36,559 nt of DNA from Streptomyces sp. man185 (GTDB taxonomy: Bacteria > Actinomycetota > Actinomycetes > Streptomycetales > Streptomycetaceae). Every line of letters starts with the position of its first letter. Positions within the stretch are counted from its first letter, which is position 1. The DNA is taken from NCBI GenBank assembly GCA_002551355.1, contig NTHE01000072.1:393-36951 (forward strand), read 5' to 3'. The notes under the pieces were generated by a model that saw only the letters and a list, made by a program, of their open reading frames with translations, ran no database searches and had not been told where the DNA came from. Below, one piece after another: positions 28,884-36,311 of the stretch. A program made the translations under genes and the position numbers.

Positions 28884-29927
28884 TCAGGCACGCAATCCCG
28901 CGCAACCGCCAAGACCACCACGCGGGGCGGCTCCTACGGTCCTGGCCATGACCACACCATCGAGCACAGGAGCGCCCGCGCCGTTCGGCTGGTGCCACTG
29001 GCACAAAGGCCCCTCGGGGACCGCCGTCATGGTCGACATCGTCGAGCAGAACTCGGGCTCCCGCGCTGCCCTGTACGCGTGCGCCCAGTGCCGGGAGCAG
29101 CGCGGGCCCACCGCATCATCGCCCGCGCCCGGCACCTGATCGCCCCGTCCTGAGCAATCCACCCCAACACCCCCGCGGGGGCACAGGTCGAGGTCGTCGG
29201 TCGCGTCGAACGACAACTCGGTGTTGATCGTCTCGACGACCACCCGGGACTCGTCGAAGATCCAGAATCCGTGCTTCGGGGTCAGGCGCATCGGGGCGCC
29301 GAGCGGCACAATGCCGAACTCGACGGTGCTCATCCCGATCAGCCCGACCAGCCGGTCGAGTTGCCCGGCCATGACGTCCCGGGGGCACACCAGGGCGTGC
29401 AGGGCCCCTTCCCACACCAGCACCCGGAACAGTTTTCCCGTCGCGTGCAGCACCTCTTGGCGCCGCATCCGGGACGCGACAGCGGCTTCGGTGTCCCGGG
29501 GCGTCTGGATCAAGTCGGCATGCCCCATCAGCAGGTGTCGGGCATAGTCCGGGGTCTGAAACAGCCCAGGGATCACCGTCGCCTCATGGCCCCGCAGGAC
29601 GGTCGTCTGCCGGTACTCGACGACGTACCGGTCCTGGACCGGGGCGTGCCCTGCGGCGAGCTGCTTACGCCAATGCCGCTGGCGGGACTCCAGGGCACGC
29701 AGCTGTCCGAGGAGATCCGGGGCCGTGTCAGGGCGTCCGCAGGCCGCCGCCCACGCGGTGAGGTCTTCGGGGGTGGCGGTCTGCCGGCCGTTCTGGAGAC
29801 GGGACACCTTCGACGGCTGCCACCCGAGGAGCTGGGCGAAGGCACGGCCGTTGAGCCCGGCCCCGGTGCGCAGCTCGTTCAGCCGGGCACCGAGCGCCTC
29901 CCTCGCGCTCTGGAAGTCAGTGCTCAC
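28884..29927 (-). CDS. XRE regulator with DUF5753 domain, C-terminus probably frameshifted
   Basis: GTG 29927 starts an N-terminal HTH (ALGARLNELRTGAGLNGRAF, QLLGWQPSKVSRLQNGRQTA) followed by the DUF5753 domain: VVEYRQTTVLRGHEATVIPG, LFQTPDYARHLL, HATGKLFRVLVWEGALHALV, RLVGLIGMSTVEFGIVPLG, ESRVVVETINTELSF. DUF5753 regulators usually end with a helical segment; here the frame changes character after DLDLCPR at about 29170. A neighbouring frame (VLGWIAQDGAIRCRARAMMR) supplies the expected end, so one extra base is likely in the C/G run. The remaining open frame is antisense to the CHWH gene. Members often pair with DUF397 genes; none is present. Confidence 0.75.
   Translation of the reverse strand: MSTDFQSAREALGARLNELRTGAGLNGRAFAQLLGWQPSKVSRLQNGRQTATPEDLTAWAAACGRPDTAPDLLGQLRALESRQRHWRKQLAAGHAPVQDRYVVEYRQTTVLRGHEATVIPGLFQTPDYARHLLMGHADLIQTPRDTEAAVASRMRRQEVLHATGKLFRVLVWEGALHALVCPRDVMAGQLDRLVGLIGMSTVEFGIVPLGAPMRLTPKHGFWIFDESRVVVETINTELSFDATDDLDLCPRGGVGVDCSGRGDQVPGAGDDAVGPRCSRHWAHAYRAAREPEFCSTMSTMTAVPEGPLCQWHQPNGAGAPVLDGVVMARTVGAAPRGGLGGCAGLRA
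28948..29139 (+). CDS. Small CHWH/CxxC protein, 63 aa
   Basis: Begins MTTPSSTGAPAPFGWCHWHK and contains GTAVMVDIVEQNSGSRAALY, then ACAQCREQRG. The Cys and His spacing (CHWH ... CAQC) suggests one zinc site. Such short proteins are encoded beside XRE/DUF5753 regulators in Streptomyces. It is convergent with the regulator and overlaps its frameshifted tail, which argues that the regulator truly ends before about 29140. Confidence 0.55.
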   Translation: MTTPSSTGAPAPFGWCHWHKGPSGTAVMVDIVEQNSGSRAALYACAQCREQRGPTASSPAPGT

Positions 29928-30186
29928 ACCGAGGAATGTACCTGGGCCCACACAGTGGCCGACGGCGTAGCGAGCGGCCACCGCGGCAACCGCTTGCACG
30001 CCGTGTTCCCCGTCCGGGTGATGCCCCTACACCAACTGGTCTACCGCTGGGGCGGAGACTCGGAAATCTGATCACCGAACAGAGCAGTCGCAATACCCTC
30101 CGTAGCGTGCAGCCTCGGTCATGCTCGCCAATGGCGGCACTGAGGCGCTCGTCTCTTGTCCTGTCGCGGTCTGGTTGGAGTGTTCG

Positions 30187-31287
30187 ATGCCGATTTCAGT
30201 GAGCTACCCCGGCGCCTTCGAGGAGGACGCCCCGTTGAGCCTGTCGGTGTCCGCTGGTGCAACTGCTGTGCCGGTGTTCATCGCCGACTTCGGTACGGCA
30301 TTCGAGGGTGCGGTCCGAGTCAACAGCGGGAGCGACCTTTCCCGGGCTGCCGGTGAGGGGGCGACCTCGGGGGTGACAGGCGGGGTGTTGCGCGGGTACT
30401 TCGAGAACGGGGGCGGCTACTGCTACCTGGCCAACACCGCCGGCAAGTCCCTGCAGGCGGCGTTGAACTCGGCCGAGGCATTCGACGATGTGACGATTCT
30501 GGTGCCCCTCGGCCTGTGGGACAGCGGTGCCGACGCGGCTGGCGAGACGGCGCGGGCCGTGACCGCCTACGCAGCCGCCCATCAGTCGATGGCCATCCTG
30601 CACGCAGGCCGGGATCACAACGCTCGGCAGGCCCTCGCCGCGTCGCGGGCGTTCAAGCTGGACGCAGACCAGAGCGCGCACGCGGCCCTGTACCACCCGT
30701 GGCTGATCCCGTCCGGAGACGGCGCTCAACTGTTTCCCCCCGTGGGTGTGGTCGCTGGGCTTTACTGCCGGGTCGACCGTGAGAGCGGTGTGTGGAAGGC
30801 GCCGGTGAACGTTCAGGTGGCGGGGGGCGTGCGCCCGTCCCAGGCAGTGACCGATGCGGAGCAGGCCGAAGCCACGTCGGTCAACGTCCTGTGCGAGTTC
30901 AAGGGCCGGGGCACGCTCGTCTGGGGCGGTCGCACGCTCAACGAGACAGACGACCAGTGGACGTACGTTCCGGTGAGGCGGCTGGCGGACACGGTGCAGC
31001 GCGACCTGCAGAAGGCGCTCACCTCGGTGGAGTTCGAGCCGAACAGCCAGCCGACGTGGGAGGGGCTGCGGGCGGCGGCGGACACCTACCTCAACGGCAT
31101 CTGGGAGCAGGGCGGCCTCAGGGGGAACACGCCGAAGGAGGCGTACTTCGTCCAGATCGGGCACGGCGTCACCATGACCGAGGAGGACCTCAGGGCCGAC
31201 AGGGTCGTCCTGAAGGTCGGCCTCGCCGCAGTGCGCCCGGCCGAGTTCATCCCTGTGACCGTGATCGGCACCGTGGGCCGGGCCTGA
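30187..31287 (+). CDS. Phage-tail sheath protein, stand-alone, 366 aa
   Basis: Sheath proteins form the contractile sleeve of phage tails and contractile injection systems. Family signatures are visible in order: SVSYPGAFEEDAPLSLSVSA, TAVPVFIADFG, a core with VTILVPLGLWD and QSMAILHAGRD, VWKAPVNVQVAGG, NVLCEFKGRGTLVWGGRTLN, WTYVPVRRLADTVQRDLQKA, SVEFEPNSQPTWEGLRAAAD, TPKEAYFVQIGHGVTMTEED, VGLAAVRPAEFIPVTVIGTV. Length is at the short end for sheaths. GGAG precedes ATG 30187. No tube, baseplate, spike or ATPase gene is nearby, and a terminator follows, so it is a one-gene unit. Confidence 0.85.
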   Translation: MPISVSYPGAFEEDAPLSLSVSAGATAVPVFIADFGTAFEGAVRVNSGSDLSRAAGEGATSGVTGGVLRGYFENGGGYCYLANTAGKSLQAALNSAEAFDDVTILVPLGLWDSGADAAGETARAVTAYAAAHQSMAILHAGRDHNARQALAASRAFKLDADQSAHAALYHPWLIPSGDGAQLFPPVGVVAGLYCRVDRESGVWKAPVNVQVAGGVRPSQAVTDAEQAEATSVNVLCEFKGRGTLVWGGRTLNETDDQWTYVPVRRLADTVQRDLQKALTSVEFEPNSQPTWEGLRAAADTYLNGIWEQGGLRGNTPKEAYFVQIGHGVTMTEEDLRADRVVLKVGLAAVRPAEFIPVTVIGTVGRA

Positions 31288-31383
31288 GCGTCCCCGCCCC
31301 GTGCCGCGCGAGAGCCGAACCTCACCCTCGCACAGCCTCTCGCCCGAGACCCCCGACAGCGTCGGGTTCTGAGCTTCAATCCG

Positions 31384-31418
31384 GCGCGGTGGAGCAGCCG
31401 AAGGCGTCTCCACCGCGC
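31384..31418 (+). terminator. Intrinsic terminator after the sheath gene
   Basis: A perfect 11-bp stem, GCGCGGTGGAG (31384-31394) with CTCCACCGCGC (31408-31418), and a 13-nt loop, followed by AAAAG. It lies 97 bp after the sheath stop. The gap to the IS5 element at 31480 holds nothing else. Confidence 0.75.
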
Positions 31419-31479
31419 AAAAGCATGCCCTCACACGCCGAAGAAGCATCAACGCGCCGGTATATCAGACAGACAATCA

Positions 31480-32603
31480 GAGGTCGTTTTCACCTTGGAT
31501 GCCCGTGTATCCATCGGTTCTTGGAGTGCGGAACTGCGGTGCTGGTGGGGCTGGAGGTGTGGTTGAGGTCTGTTGGCCGGGTGGGGTGACGGCAGGGGCG
31601 GGAGGCGGTCCGTTCCTGTCTCTTCCCAGGATGTCCAGTCCTTGACGGTGTGCTTCCGTCGCTGTTGCCGTGCGCCTGGGCGCACTCGGTCCGGAGCGGT
31701 ACGCCAGGAGCATGCCTACGCGACGTCCGTACCCGAGTGATCTGTCCGATGCCCGCTGGGAGCTGATCGAGCCGGTTCTTGCCGCCTGGCGGTTCGAACG
31801 CCGGGGCAGGGCCCTGGACTTCGGCCGGCCACCCGAGCACGACCTGCGCGACATCATGGACGCGATCTTGTATGTGGACCGCACCGGCGTGCAGTGGCGC
31901 TACCTTCCGCACGACTTCCCGCCCTGGAACACGGTCTACGGATACTTCGCGAAGTGGCAGCAAGAAGGCGTGTTCGCCCAGCTCAACGGCCTGCTCAGGC
32001 AACTGTTGCGGCAGAAGGAAGGACGGGACACCGAACCGTCGGCCTGCGTGATCGACGCGCAGAGCGTCAAGACCTCCACCAGCGTCCCCGCCTCCGGCCA
32101 GGGCGTCGACGCCGGGAAGAAGATCGTCGGACGGAAGCGGAGCATCGTCGTCGACACCATCGGCCTCCTGCTCGCGGTGCTGGTCACCGCGGCGAGCGTG
32201 CAGGACTCCGTGGCCGGCACCCAACTCCTCGACCAGGTCTCCGCCGAACACCCCGCCATCCGCAAGGTCTGGGTCGATGGCGGCTACCGCCGACACCTCG
32301 TGGAACACGCAGCCACACTCGGGATCGACATGGAGATCACCGCCCGCACCCCCGGAACCAGGGGCTTCACCCCCATTCCGAAGCGATGGGCGGTCGAGCG
32401 GACCTACGGCTGGCTCATGCTCCACCGCCGCCTGGCCCGTGACTACGAGACCCTGCCCACACGCTCCGAAGCCATGATCCACCTCGCCATGACCGACCTC
32501 ATGGCCCGCCGCCTCACCGGCGAAGCCACCATCTCCTGGCTCGACCCGACACCACAGACCAAACAGCAGATCCCGGGATAAAACACTGGGAGAAAACGAC
32601 CTC
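31480..32603. mobile_element. IS5-family element, about 1124 bp
   Basis: Inverted ends GAGGTCGTTTTCACC (from 31480) and the complement of GAGGTCGTTTTCTCC (ending 32603), flanked by TCA on both sides (31477-31479 and 32604-32606). A 3-bp TNA duplication fits the IS1031/IS5 group. One intact transposase gene lies inside. Confidence 0.87.
31712..32581 (+). CDS. IS5-family DDE transposase, 289 aa
   Basis: N-terminal DUF4096-type region (YPSDLSDARWELIEPVLAAW, GVQWRYLPHDFPPWNTVYGY). The DDE core has the first Asp in CVIDAQSVKTSTSV, GKKIVGRKRSIVVDTIG, the second Asp-position residue in VWVDGGYRRHL, and Glu in KRWAVERTYGWLMLHRRL. It is intact. ATG 31712 has AGGAG only two bases upstream, and the frame is open to 31670, so the start could be slightly upstream. 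It shares fold and domain order with the transposase at 6747 but differs clearly in sequence, so these are two different IS. Confidence 0.9.
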   Translation: MPTRRPYPSDLSDARWELIEPVLAAWRFERRGRALDFGRPPEHDLRDIMDAILYVDRTGVQWRYLPHDFPPWNTVYGYFAKWQQEGVFAQLNGLLRQLLRQKEGRDTEPSACVIDAQSVKTSTSVPASGQGVDAGKKIVGRKRSIVVDTIGLLLAVLVTAASVQDSVAGTQLLDQVSAEHPAIRKVWVDGGYRRHLVEHAATLGIDMEITARTPGTRGFTPIPKRWAVERTYGWLMLHRRLARDYETLPTRSEAMIHLAMTDLMARRLTGEATISWLDPTPQTKQQIPG

Positions 32604-33045
32604 TCAGGGCGAAGGGGCTGTACGGGGCGCGGTCGGCTGGGCCCCGTAATCAGGAGGGAGTGACCCCTACGTGGGCGACGGTCGCGTTCAGAGCGCACCA
32701 GGCGGTCGATGTCCCTCCAGATACCGCGCGGTTGCCAAAGTGGCGGTAGGTGCCGTACCCGGGCTTGTAGCAGTCGATGAACTCGGTGAACGCCGAACCC
32801 GTACACCTGATGGAGGCGCCGTGGTGCCCTCCGGGCTACCCGTGCTGTCCGTCAGAAGCCGCCCGATGTTCCGGCTGCTCACGTCGATCTCACCCATCGG
32901 ACCGCTCCGTTCTCACCCAGGTCCGGTCGCTTCAGCACCTGTCGCCGACGGTGCGAGCGGCCACTGACAACCGGGCCCGGGCCCTGTGGGGCGCCGGGCG
33001 GGAGCGGTCAGCCGCGAAGGGCAGCGCGGCGCTCCCGGCACCATG
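32604..33045 (-). other. No confident gene; possible frameshifted small gene
   Basis: On the minus strand ATG 32897 begins MGEIDVSSRNIGRLLTDSTG, and a neighbouring frame continues AFTEFIDCYKPGYGTYRHFG, then TAWCALNATVAHVGVTPS with a stop near 32658. Together these could be a small broken gene, but I cannot assign a family. The segment 32900-33045 shows nothing I can call. Confidence 0.3.
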
Positions 33046-33726
33046 TCAGGCGGCCGGTGTGTAGCGGACGATGGTGTCCTCGCACGGCCCCTCGGCGTAG
33101 ACCTTCAATGCTTCGAGCTCGCGGTCATCCGCGGTGAGGCCCCAGCGGAGCTTGGTGGCCACCCACTCCCCCACGTACCGGCACTGCGCCTCCGGGGACG
33201 GCGGCATCCAGTCCGCCGGGTCCTGGTCGCTCTTGGACCTGTTGGTGCGGGCGGTCACCGCGACCAGGGACACGGTCGAGCCCTGGTCGTTGGCGTACGT
33301 CTCCCGCCGAGCCGCCGTCCAGGCGGACGCGCCAGAGTCCCAGGCCTCGGCGAGCGGCACCATGTGGTCGATGTCCAGGGAGCCGGCGGAAGTGACCTCC
33401 TGGCCGTCGTAGTACGAGACCCAGGTGCCGCCGGTCAGCTTGCACCCGGCCTCCACCGTCGGTGCCACGACCGCCTCGGCGATGAGGACTTCAGCGCGGG
33501 TGTTGCACCCATCGCCCGCGTCGTCGCCGGAGTTCCAGTGCTTGAAGGAGGAACGGGTGTAGCCGGTGCGGTCCTCCTCGGTGACCTTCACCAGGCCGAC
33601 CGTGTCGGCCAGCGTCGTCACCTCGGGTGCCGGGGCGGCCGAAGCGGCCTGCGCGGCCGGGGAGGAAAGAAGGGGAACAAGGGCAAGGGAGAGCGCGCCG
33701 AAGCTGCGCACAAGGTTCTTGATCAC
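33046..33726 (-). CDS. Secreted HNH-family nuclease (DUF1524/GmrSD-C type), 226 aa
   Basis: A Sec signal peptide (VIKNLVRSFGALSLALVPLL, cleavage near AAQAASA) precedes a nuclease domain of the HNH/DUF1524 type. Key features are GDGCNTRAEVLIAEA, WVSYYDGQEV, the catalytic LDIDHMVPLAEAWDSGASAW (DHxVPLxxAW), RETYANDQGS, and NRSKSDQDPADWMPP followed by YVGEWVATKLRWGLT. This is a common secreted Streptomyces enzyme expected to degrade extracellular DNA. GTG 33726 or the adjacent GTG 33729 is the start. It is a single gene with no operon partner. Confidence 0.88.
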   Translation of the reverse strand: MIKNLVRSFGALSLALVPLLSSPAAQAASAAPAPEVTTLADTVGLVKVTEEDRTGYTRSSFKHWNSGDDAGDGCNTRAEVLIAEAVVAPTVEAGCKLTGGTWVSYYDGQEVTSAGSLDIDHMVPLAEAWDSGASAWTAARRETYANDQGSTVSLVAVTARTNRSKSDQDPADWMPPSPEAQCRYVGEWVATKLRWGLTADDRELEALKVYAEGPCEDTIVRYTPAA

Positions 33727-33812
33727 CACCGCGTTCTACCGGCCGCGCCCCGCCCCCGGTGAGTCCTGCGCCCGGTGCTCACCCGCCCGGGGGAAGGGGT
33801 TCACCGCAGAAA

Positions 33813-33839
33813 CGCTCCGCCGCACGCGGCGGCGGAGCG
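33813..33839. terminator. Strong hairpin upstream of the HNH gene
   Basis: CGCTCCGCCGC (33813-33823) pairs perfectly with GCGGCGGAGCG (33829-33839) around a 5-nt loop. A second hairpin, CCTGGTGCC (33844-33852) with GGCACCAGG (33872-33880), follows. They lie between the HNH gene start and the DUF6233 remnant; they could terminate transcription entering from the right or serve another structural role. Apart from these and the DUF6233 remnant, 33730-34279 holds no gene. Confidence 0.5.
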
Positions 33840-33989
33840 GGGGCCTGGTGCCAGTGACAAGGGCCGCCACCGGCACCAGGGGTCCGAGCCGTACTCCGGA
33901 GACCCGGACCTGTCCCGCGCACCCATACGGCACGGTCTGCCCCAGACCCTATCCAGCACGGCCGGGCACGATCACCCGCCACCGCGGTC

Positions 33990-34140
33990 ACAGCCTGGTG
34001 AGACCGGCCCCGTCCCAGCAGCCACCCCGGTGGACCTCAGGGACAGGGATCCGATACCGGCCTCCGCGAGGCCCAAGGCAGGCGTCCGCGCCCCTCGCAG
34101 CCCAGCGGCGGAGGCGGCCGACGGCGGCAGCGACTGTCCA
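33990..34140 (-). pseudogene. Third DUF6233 remnant
   Basis: The minus strand encodes ARTPALGLAEAGIGSLSL and, after a frameshift, VHRGGCWDGAGLTRL with a stop. This parallels RTPDWGITETGVGTSAAEVH and HRGDCWATGR of the DUF6233 gene at 35929-36311. The DNA blocks CACCCCGGTGGACCTCAG (34025) and GCCCCGGTGGACCTCAG (36051) are nearly identical. The rest of the gene is missing. Confidence 0.6.
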
Positions 34141-34279
34141 GTGGTCCCACCTGGACGGGCCGGCCCTGGCGATCGTGCGGCGGCTGACCGTTTCGGGTCC
34201 AAGGGCCGCTGGAGACGGAGTTGCCCGGAACGCAGCGCGATCCGGGCGGCATGCTTGGGGGAAAGAAGCCAGGGCCGTT

Positions 34280-34618
34280 TCAGGCCGCGGTGGGCGGGTC
34301 CACCGATTCGGCGGCGCGGCGGTACTCGGCGTTGATCCGCTGAGCTTCTTGAAGCTGGTCTTCGAGGATGACGATGCGGCAGGCGGCCTCGACGGGAGTG
34401 CCGTGGTCGACGAGTTCGCGGGCGCGGGCGGCGATACGCAGCTGGTAGCGGGAGTAGCGGCGGTGTCCGCCGGCGGAGCGGAGCGGGGTGATGAGGCGGG
34501 CTTCGCCGATGGCGCGCAGGAAGCCCTGGGTGGTGCCGAGCATTTCGGCGGCCCGGCCCATGGTGTAGGCGGGGTAGTCGTCGTCGTCGAGCCGGTTGAA
34601 CGAGTCGTCTGCGGTCAT
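34280..34618 (-). CDS. MerR-family regulator, 112 aa
   Basis: A MerR-type winged helix fills the first half: YTMGRAAEMLGTTQGFLRAI, GEARLITPLRSAGGHRRYSR, YQLRIAARARELVDHGTPVE. A coiled-coil dimerisation helix follows (ACRIVILEDQLQEAQRINAE). There is no ligand domain, so it resembles short MerR proteins common in actinobacteria. ATG 34618 follows AGAGAGGTG. A perfect 14-bp hairpin lies just upstream (34644-34674) and may separate it from transcription to its right or regulate it. Confidence 0.85.
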   Translation of the reverse strand: MTADDSFNRLDDDDYPAYTMGRAAEMLGTTQGFLRAIGEARLITPLRSAGGHRRYSRYQLRIAARARELVDHGTPVEAACRIVILEDQLQEAQRINAEYRRAAESVDPPTAA

Positions 34619-34643
34619 CGCACCTCTCTGTGGAACGCGTGGA

Positions 34644-34674
34644 GGGGCCCTGGTGCCTGTGGCACCAGGGCCCC
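34644..34674. terminator. Perfect 14-bp hairpin upstream of the MerR gene
   Basis: GGGGCCCTGGTGCC (34644-34657) and its exact complement (34661-34674) with a 3-nt loop TGT. Its inner arm CCTGGTGCC recurs as another inverted repeat at 33844-33880. It could be a bidirectional terminator or a protein or RNA structural site in the MerR leader. Confidence 0.55.
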
Positions 34675-34679
34675 GAAGG

Positions 34680-35227
34680 AACTGCTACACCATCTGCCGG
34701 CCCTGGTACTGCGCCGGCCTTCTGTTTCCGCCGACCCGACCTGAGCTTTGTCGGGTGTGCGGGGATCGCGGTTGCGTGACCGGAGACCACCTCACTATCG
34801 ATGTCCTGCGGTACCCGGACTCGCGTGGCGTCCGGGCGATCCTGATGGCGCCTGGTTCCTCCGTTCTTCCCTCTGGATGAATCACTTACCAAACGGGAAC
34901 TGCGTACTGCTGGTGATGCGAACTGCTCAGCGGCCTGACCAAGCGCCGCTCTTCGGCAGCCAGCCCCGTCGCCCATCCTGCGTTTGCTCTGGCTTAGAAC
35001 CCCGCTGCCGAACTTCCCGGTGCGCGCGTCCGCAGCCGACGCCTTCACCGAGGTGCTGCTCACTTGCTTGCACTGCGGTACTGCACTTACTGGGTTCTGC
35101 TTAACGGCGGCCCCTGATCACTGCGGGCCACCTGGTCCGGTCGCCAGTCCCGTCGCCGTCCTGCAACAACCCTGGCTTCGAAACTCCGCCACCGCACCGT
35201 CCTGCCAACTGCACCTACTGGTACTGC
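34680..35227 (+). repeat. Non-coding stretch with eight same-strand WACTGC words
   Basis: No gene is supported between 34680 and 35458. (A/T)ACTGC occurs at 34680, 34707, 34898, 34905, 34921, 35079, 35207 and 35222, always on the plus strand, and CACTGC at 35071 and 35119. By chance fewer than one WACTGC per strand would be expected in 550 bp. The copies come in clusters (34898-34926, 35071-35084, 35207-35227). Iteron, partition-site or unannotated RNA functions are possible; none is shown. Confidence 0.4.
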
Positions 35228-35458
35228 TTCCCGCCAGTTCGTCTCTGCCGGGCCCTGCTGACTTCCTTGGCTACGAGAGAAACCATAGCCACACGATCCT
35301 CCAATGTCTACTCCGGCTGACATAGATTTTCGTGTGCTCGGCGACGAGGTAATCGGCCTCCAACAGCTACAGCGCCGGGGTTCTAGGGCCACAAGCCGGG
35401 CAGGAGCACCCCGCAGACAACCAATCGGGCAGGACGATGCAGAAGGCAGGGTGACCCG

Positions 35459-35848
35459 ATGGACACAACGAGCGTCACGGTCGCACCCGCCCGCTCCGCG
35501 ACATCCGTCGCCGGCGCACGCGCCAGCACCCGGGACTTCCTCGCAGGTCTCCCACACCCGATCTCGGCCAAGGCCGCCGACACCGTGCTCCTGGTCGTCT
35601 CCGAACTCGTCACCAACGCCCTGCGCCACGGCGGCGGCACCTGCACCCTGGACCTGACCGCACACCCGGACACCATCGAAGTAGCCGTGCACGACGACAA
35701 CCCACAGCTCCCCCGCATGCGCACCCCCGACCTCAACGGCAAAACCGGCGGCTTCGGCTGGCCCATGGTCAACCACCTCGCCCACACCACCTCGGTCACC
35801 CCCAGGCCGTCCGACGGCAAGACCGTCCGCGCCCTCCTGCCCCGGTAA
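35459..35848 (+). CDS. HATPase_c_2-type ATP-binding protein (anti-sigma-like), 129 aa
   Basis: A small GHKL-fold protein like SpoIIAB/RsbW-type serine kinases, which control sigma factors in Streptomyces. The N box is VLLVVSELVTNALRHGGG (E-xx-x-N), the G1-like box is IEVAVHDDNPQLPRMR (D), and the G2-like box is GGFGWPMVNHLA. ARASTRDFLAGLP precedes them. Length is normal for the family. ATG 35459 has AGGGTGA upstream. No anti-anti-sigma or sigma gene is adjacent, so its partner is unknown. It is downstream of the WACTGC-rich non-coding region. Confidence 0.85.
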   Translation: MDTTSVTVAPARSATSVAGARASTRDFLAGLPHPISAKAADTVLLVVSELVTNALRHGGGTCTLDLTAHPDTIEVAVHDDNPQLPRMRTPDLNGKTGGFGWPMVNHLAHTTSVTPRPSDGKTVRALLPR

Positions 35849-35928
35849 CACGACCAATTCGATCCTCACCGGCTCGCGACGGCCCCCTCCCCCACCCCTG
35901 CCGCCTGGCCTCCGCACCGGCCCGGCGG

Positions 35929-36311
35929 TCACGGCCTCCGGAGGACCGTGTCCGGGCGGCACACCGCGCAGGCCCGCATGCCGCCGGCCAGCTCGGCGCG
36001 GGCGCGCTCCGCGGTGACCGGCCGCAGGGTCCTGCCCGTGGCCCAGCAGTCGCCCCGGTGGACCTCAGCGGCAGACGTCCCAACGCCGGTCTCGGTGATG
36101 CCCCAGTCCGGCGTCCGCGCACGGCCCGGCCCGCCGGCGGGGGCGGCACAGGCGCAGCCGTGGGCGCGGCCGTGGGCGCTGGGGCCGGCTGGGGCTGCGC
36201 CTGCTGCCGCTCGACGGCCGCGATCCGCGTACGGATACGCGTCAGGTAGTGGGCCGCCCAGGTCTCCAGCGTTCGCAGACGCGGGAGGTCAGGGGGCAGG
36301 TCGTCGTTCAT
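35929..36311 (-). pseudogene. DUF6233 protein, apparently frameshifted
   Basis: The N-terminal frame reads MNDDLPPDLPRLRTLETWAA, HYLTRIRTRIAAVERQ, then a Pro/Ala-rich linker. After about 36130 the family's conserved end is in another frame: RTPDWGITETGVGTSAAEVH, RGDCWATGRTLRPVTAERAR, GGMRACAVCRPDTVLRRP and a stop at 35929. Restoring the family needs a one-base insertion. Either the gene is broken, the assembly has an error in this GC-rich tract, or frameshifting occurs. Its start overlaps the end of the LexA-like gene by 23 bp, third in that operon. Function of DUF6233 is unknown; CxxC-type cysteines hint at metal binding. Confidence 0.7.

Noticed and set aside
31490..32806. 438-aa minus-strand frame across the IS5 element
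   Set aside because: Antisense shadow of the transposase and of flanking DNA; no domain.
33800..33990. Hairpin-rich stretch as a possible telomere
   Set aside because: Several palindromes are present, but the arrangement and sequence do not match the known Streptomyces telomere consensus, and it lies in the interior of the window.
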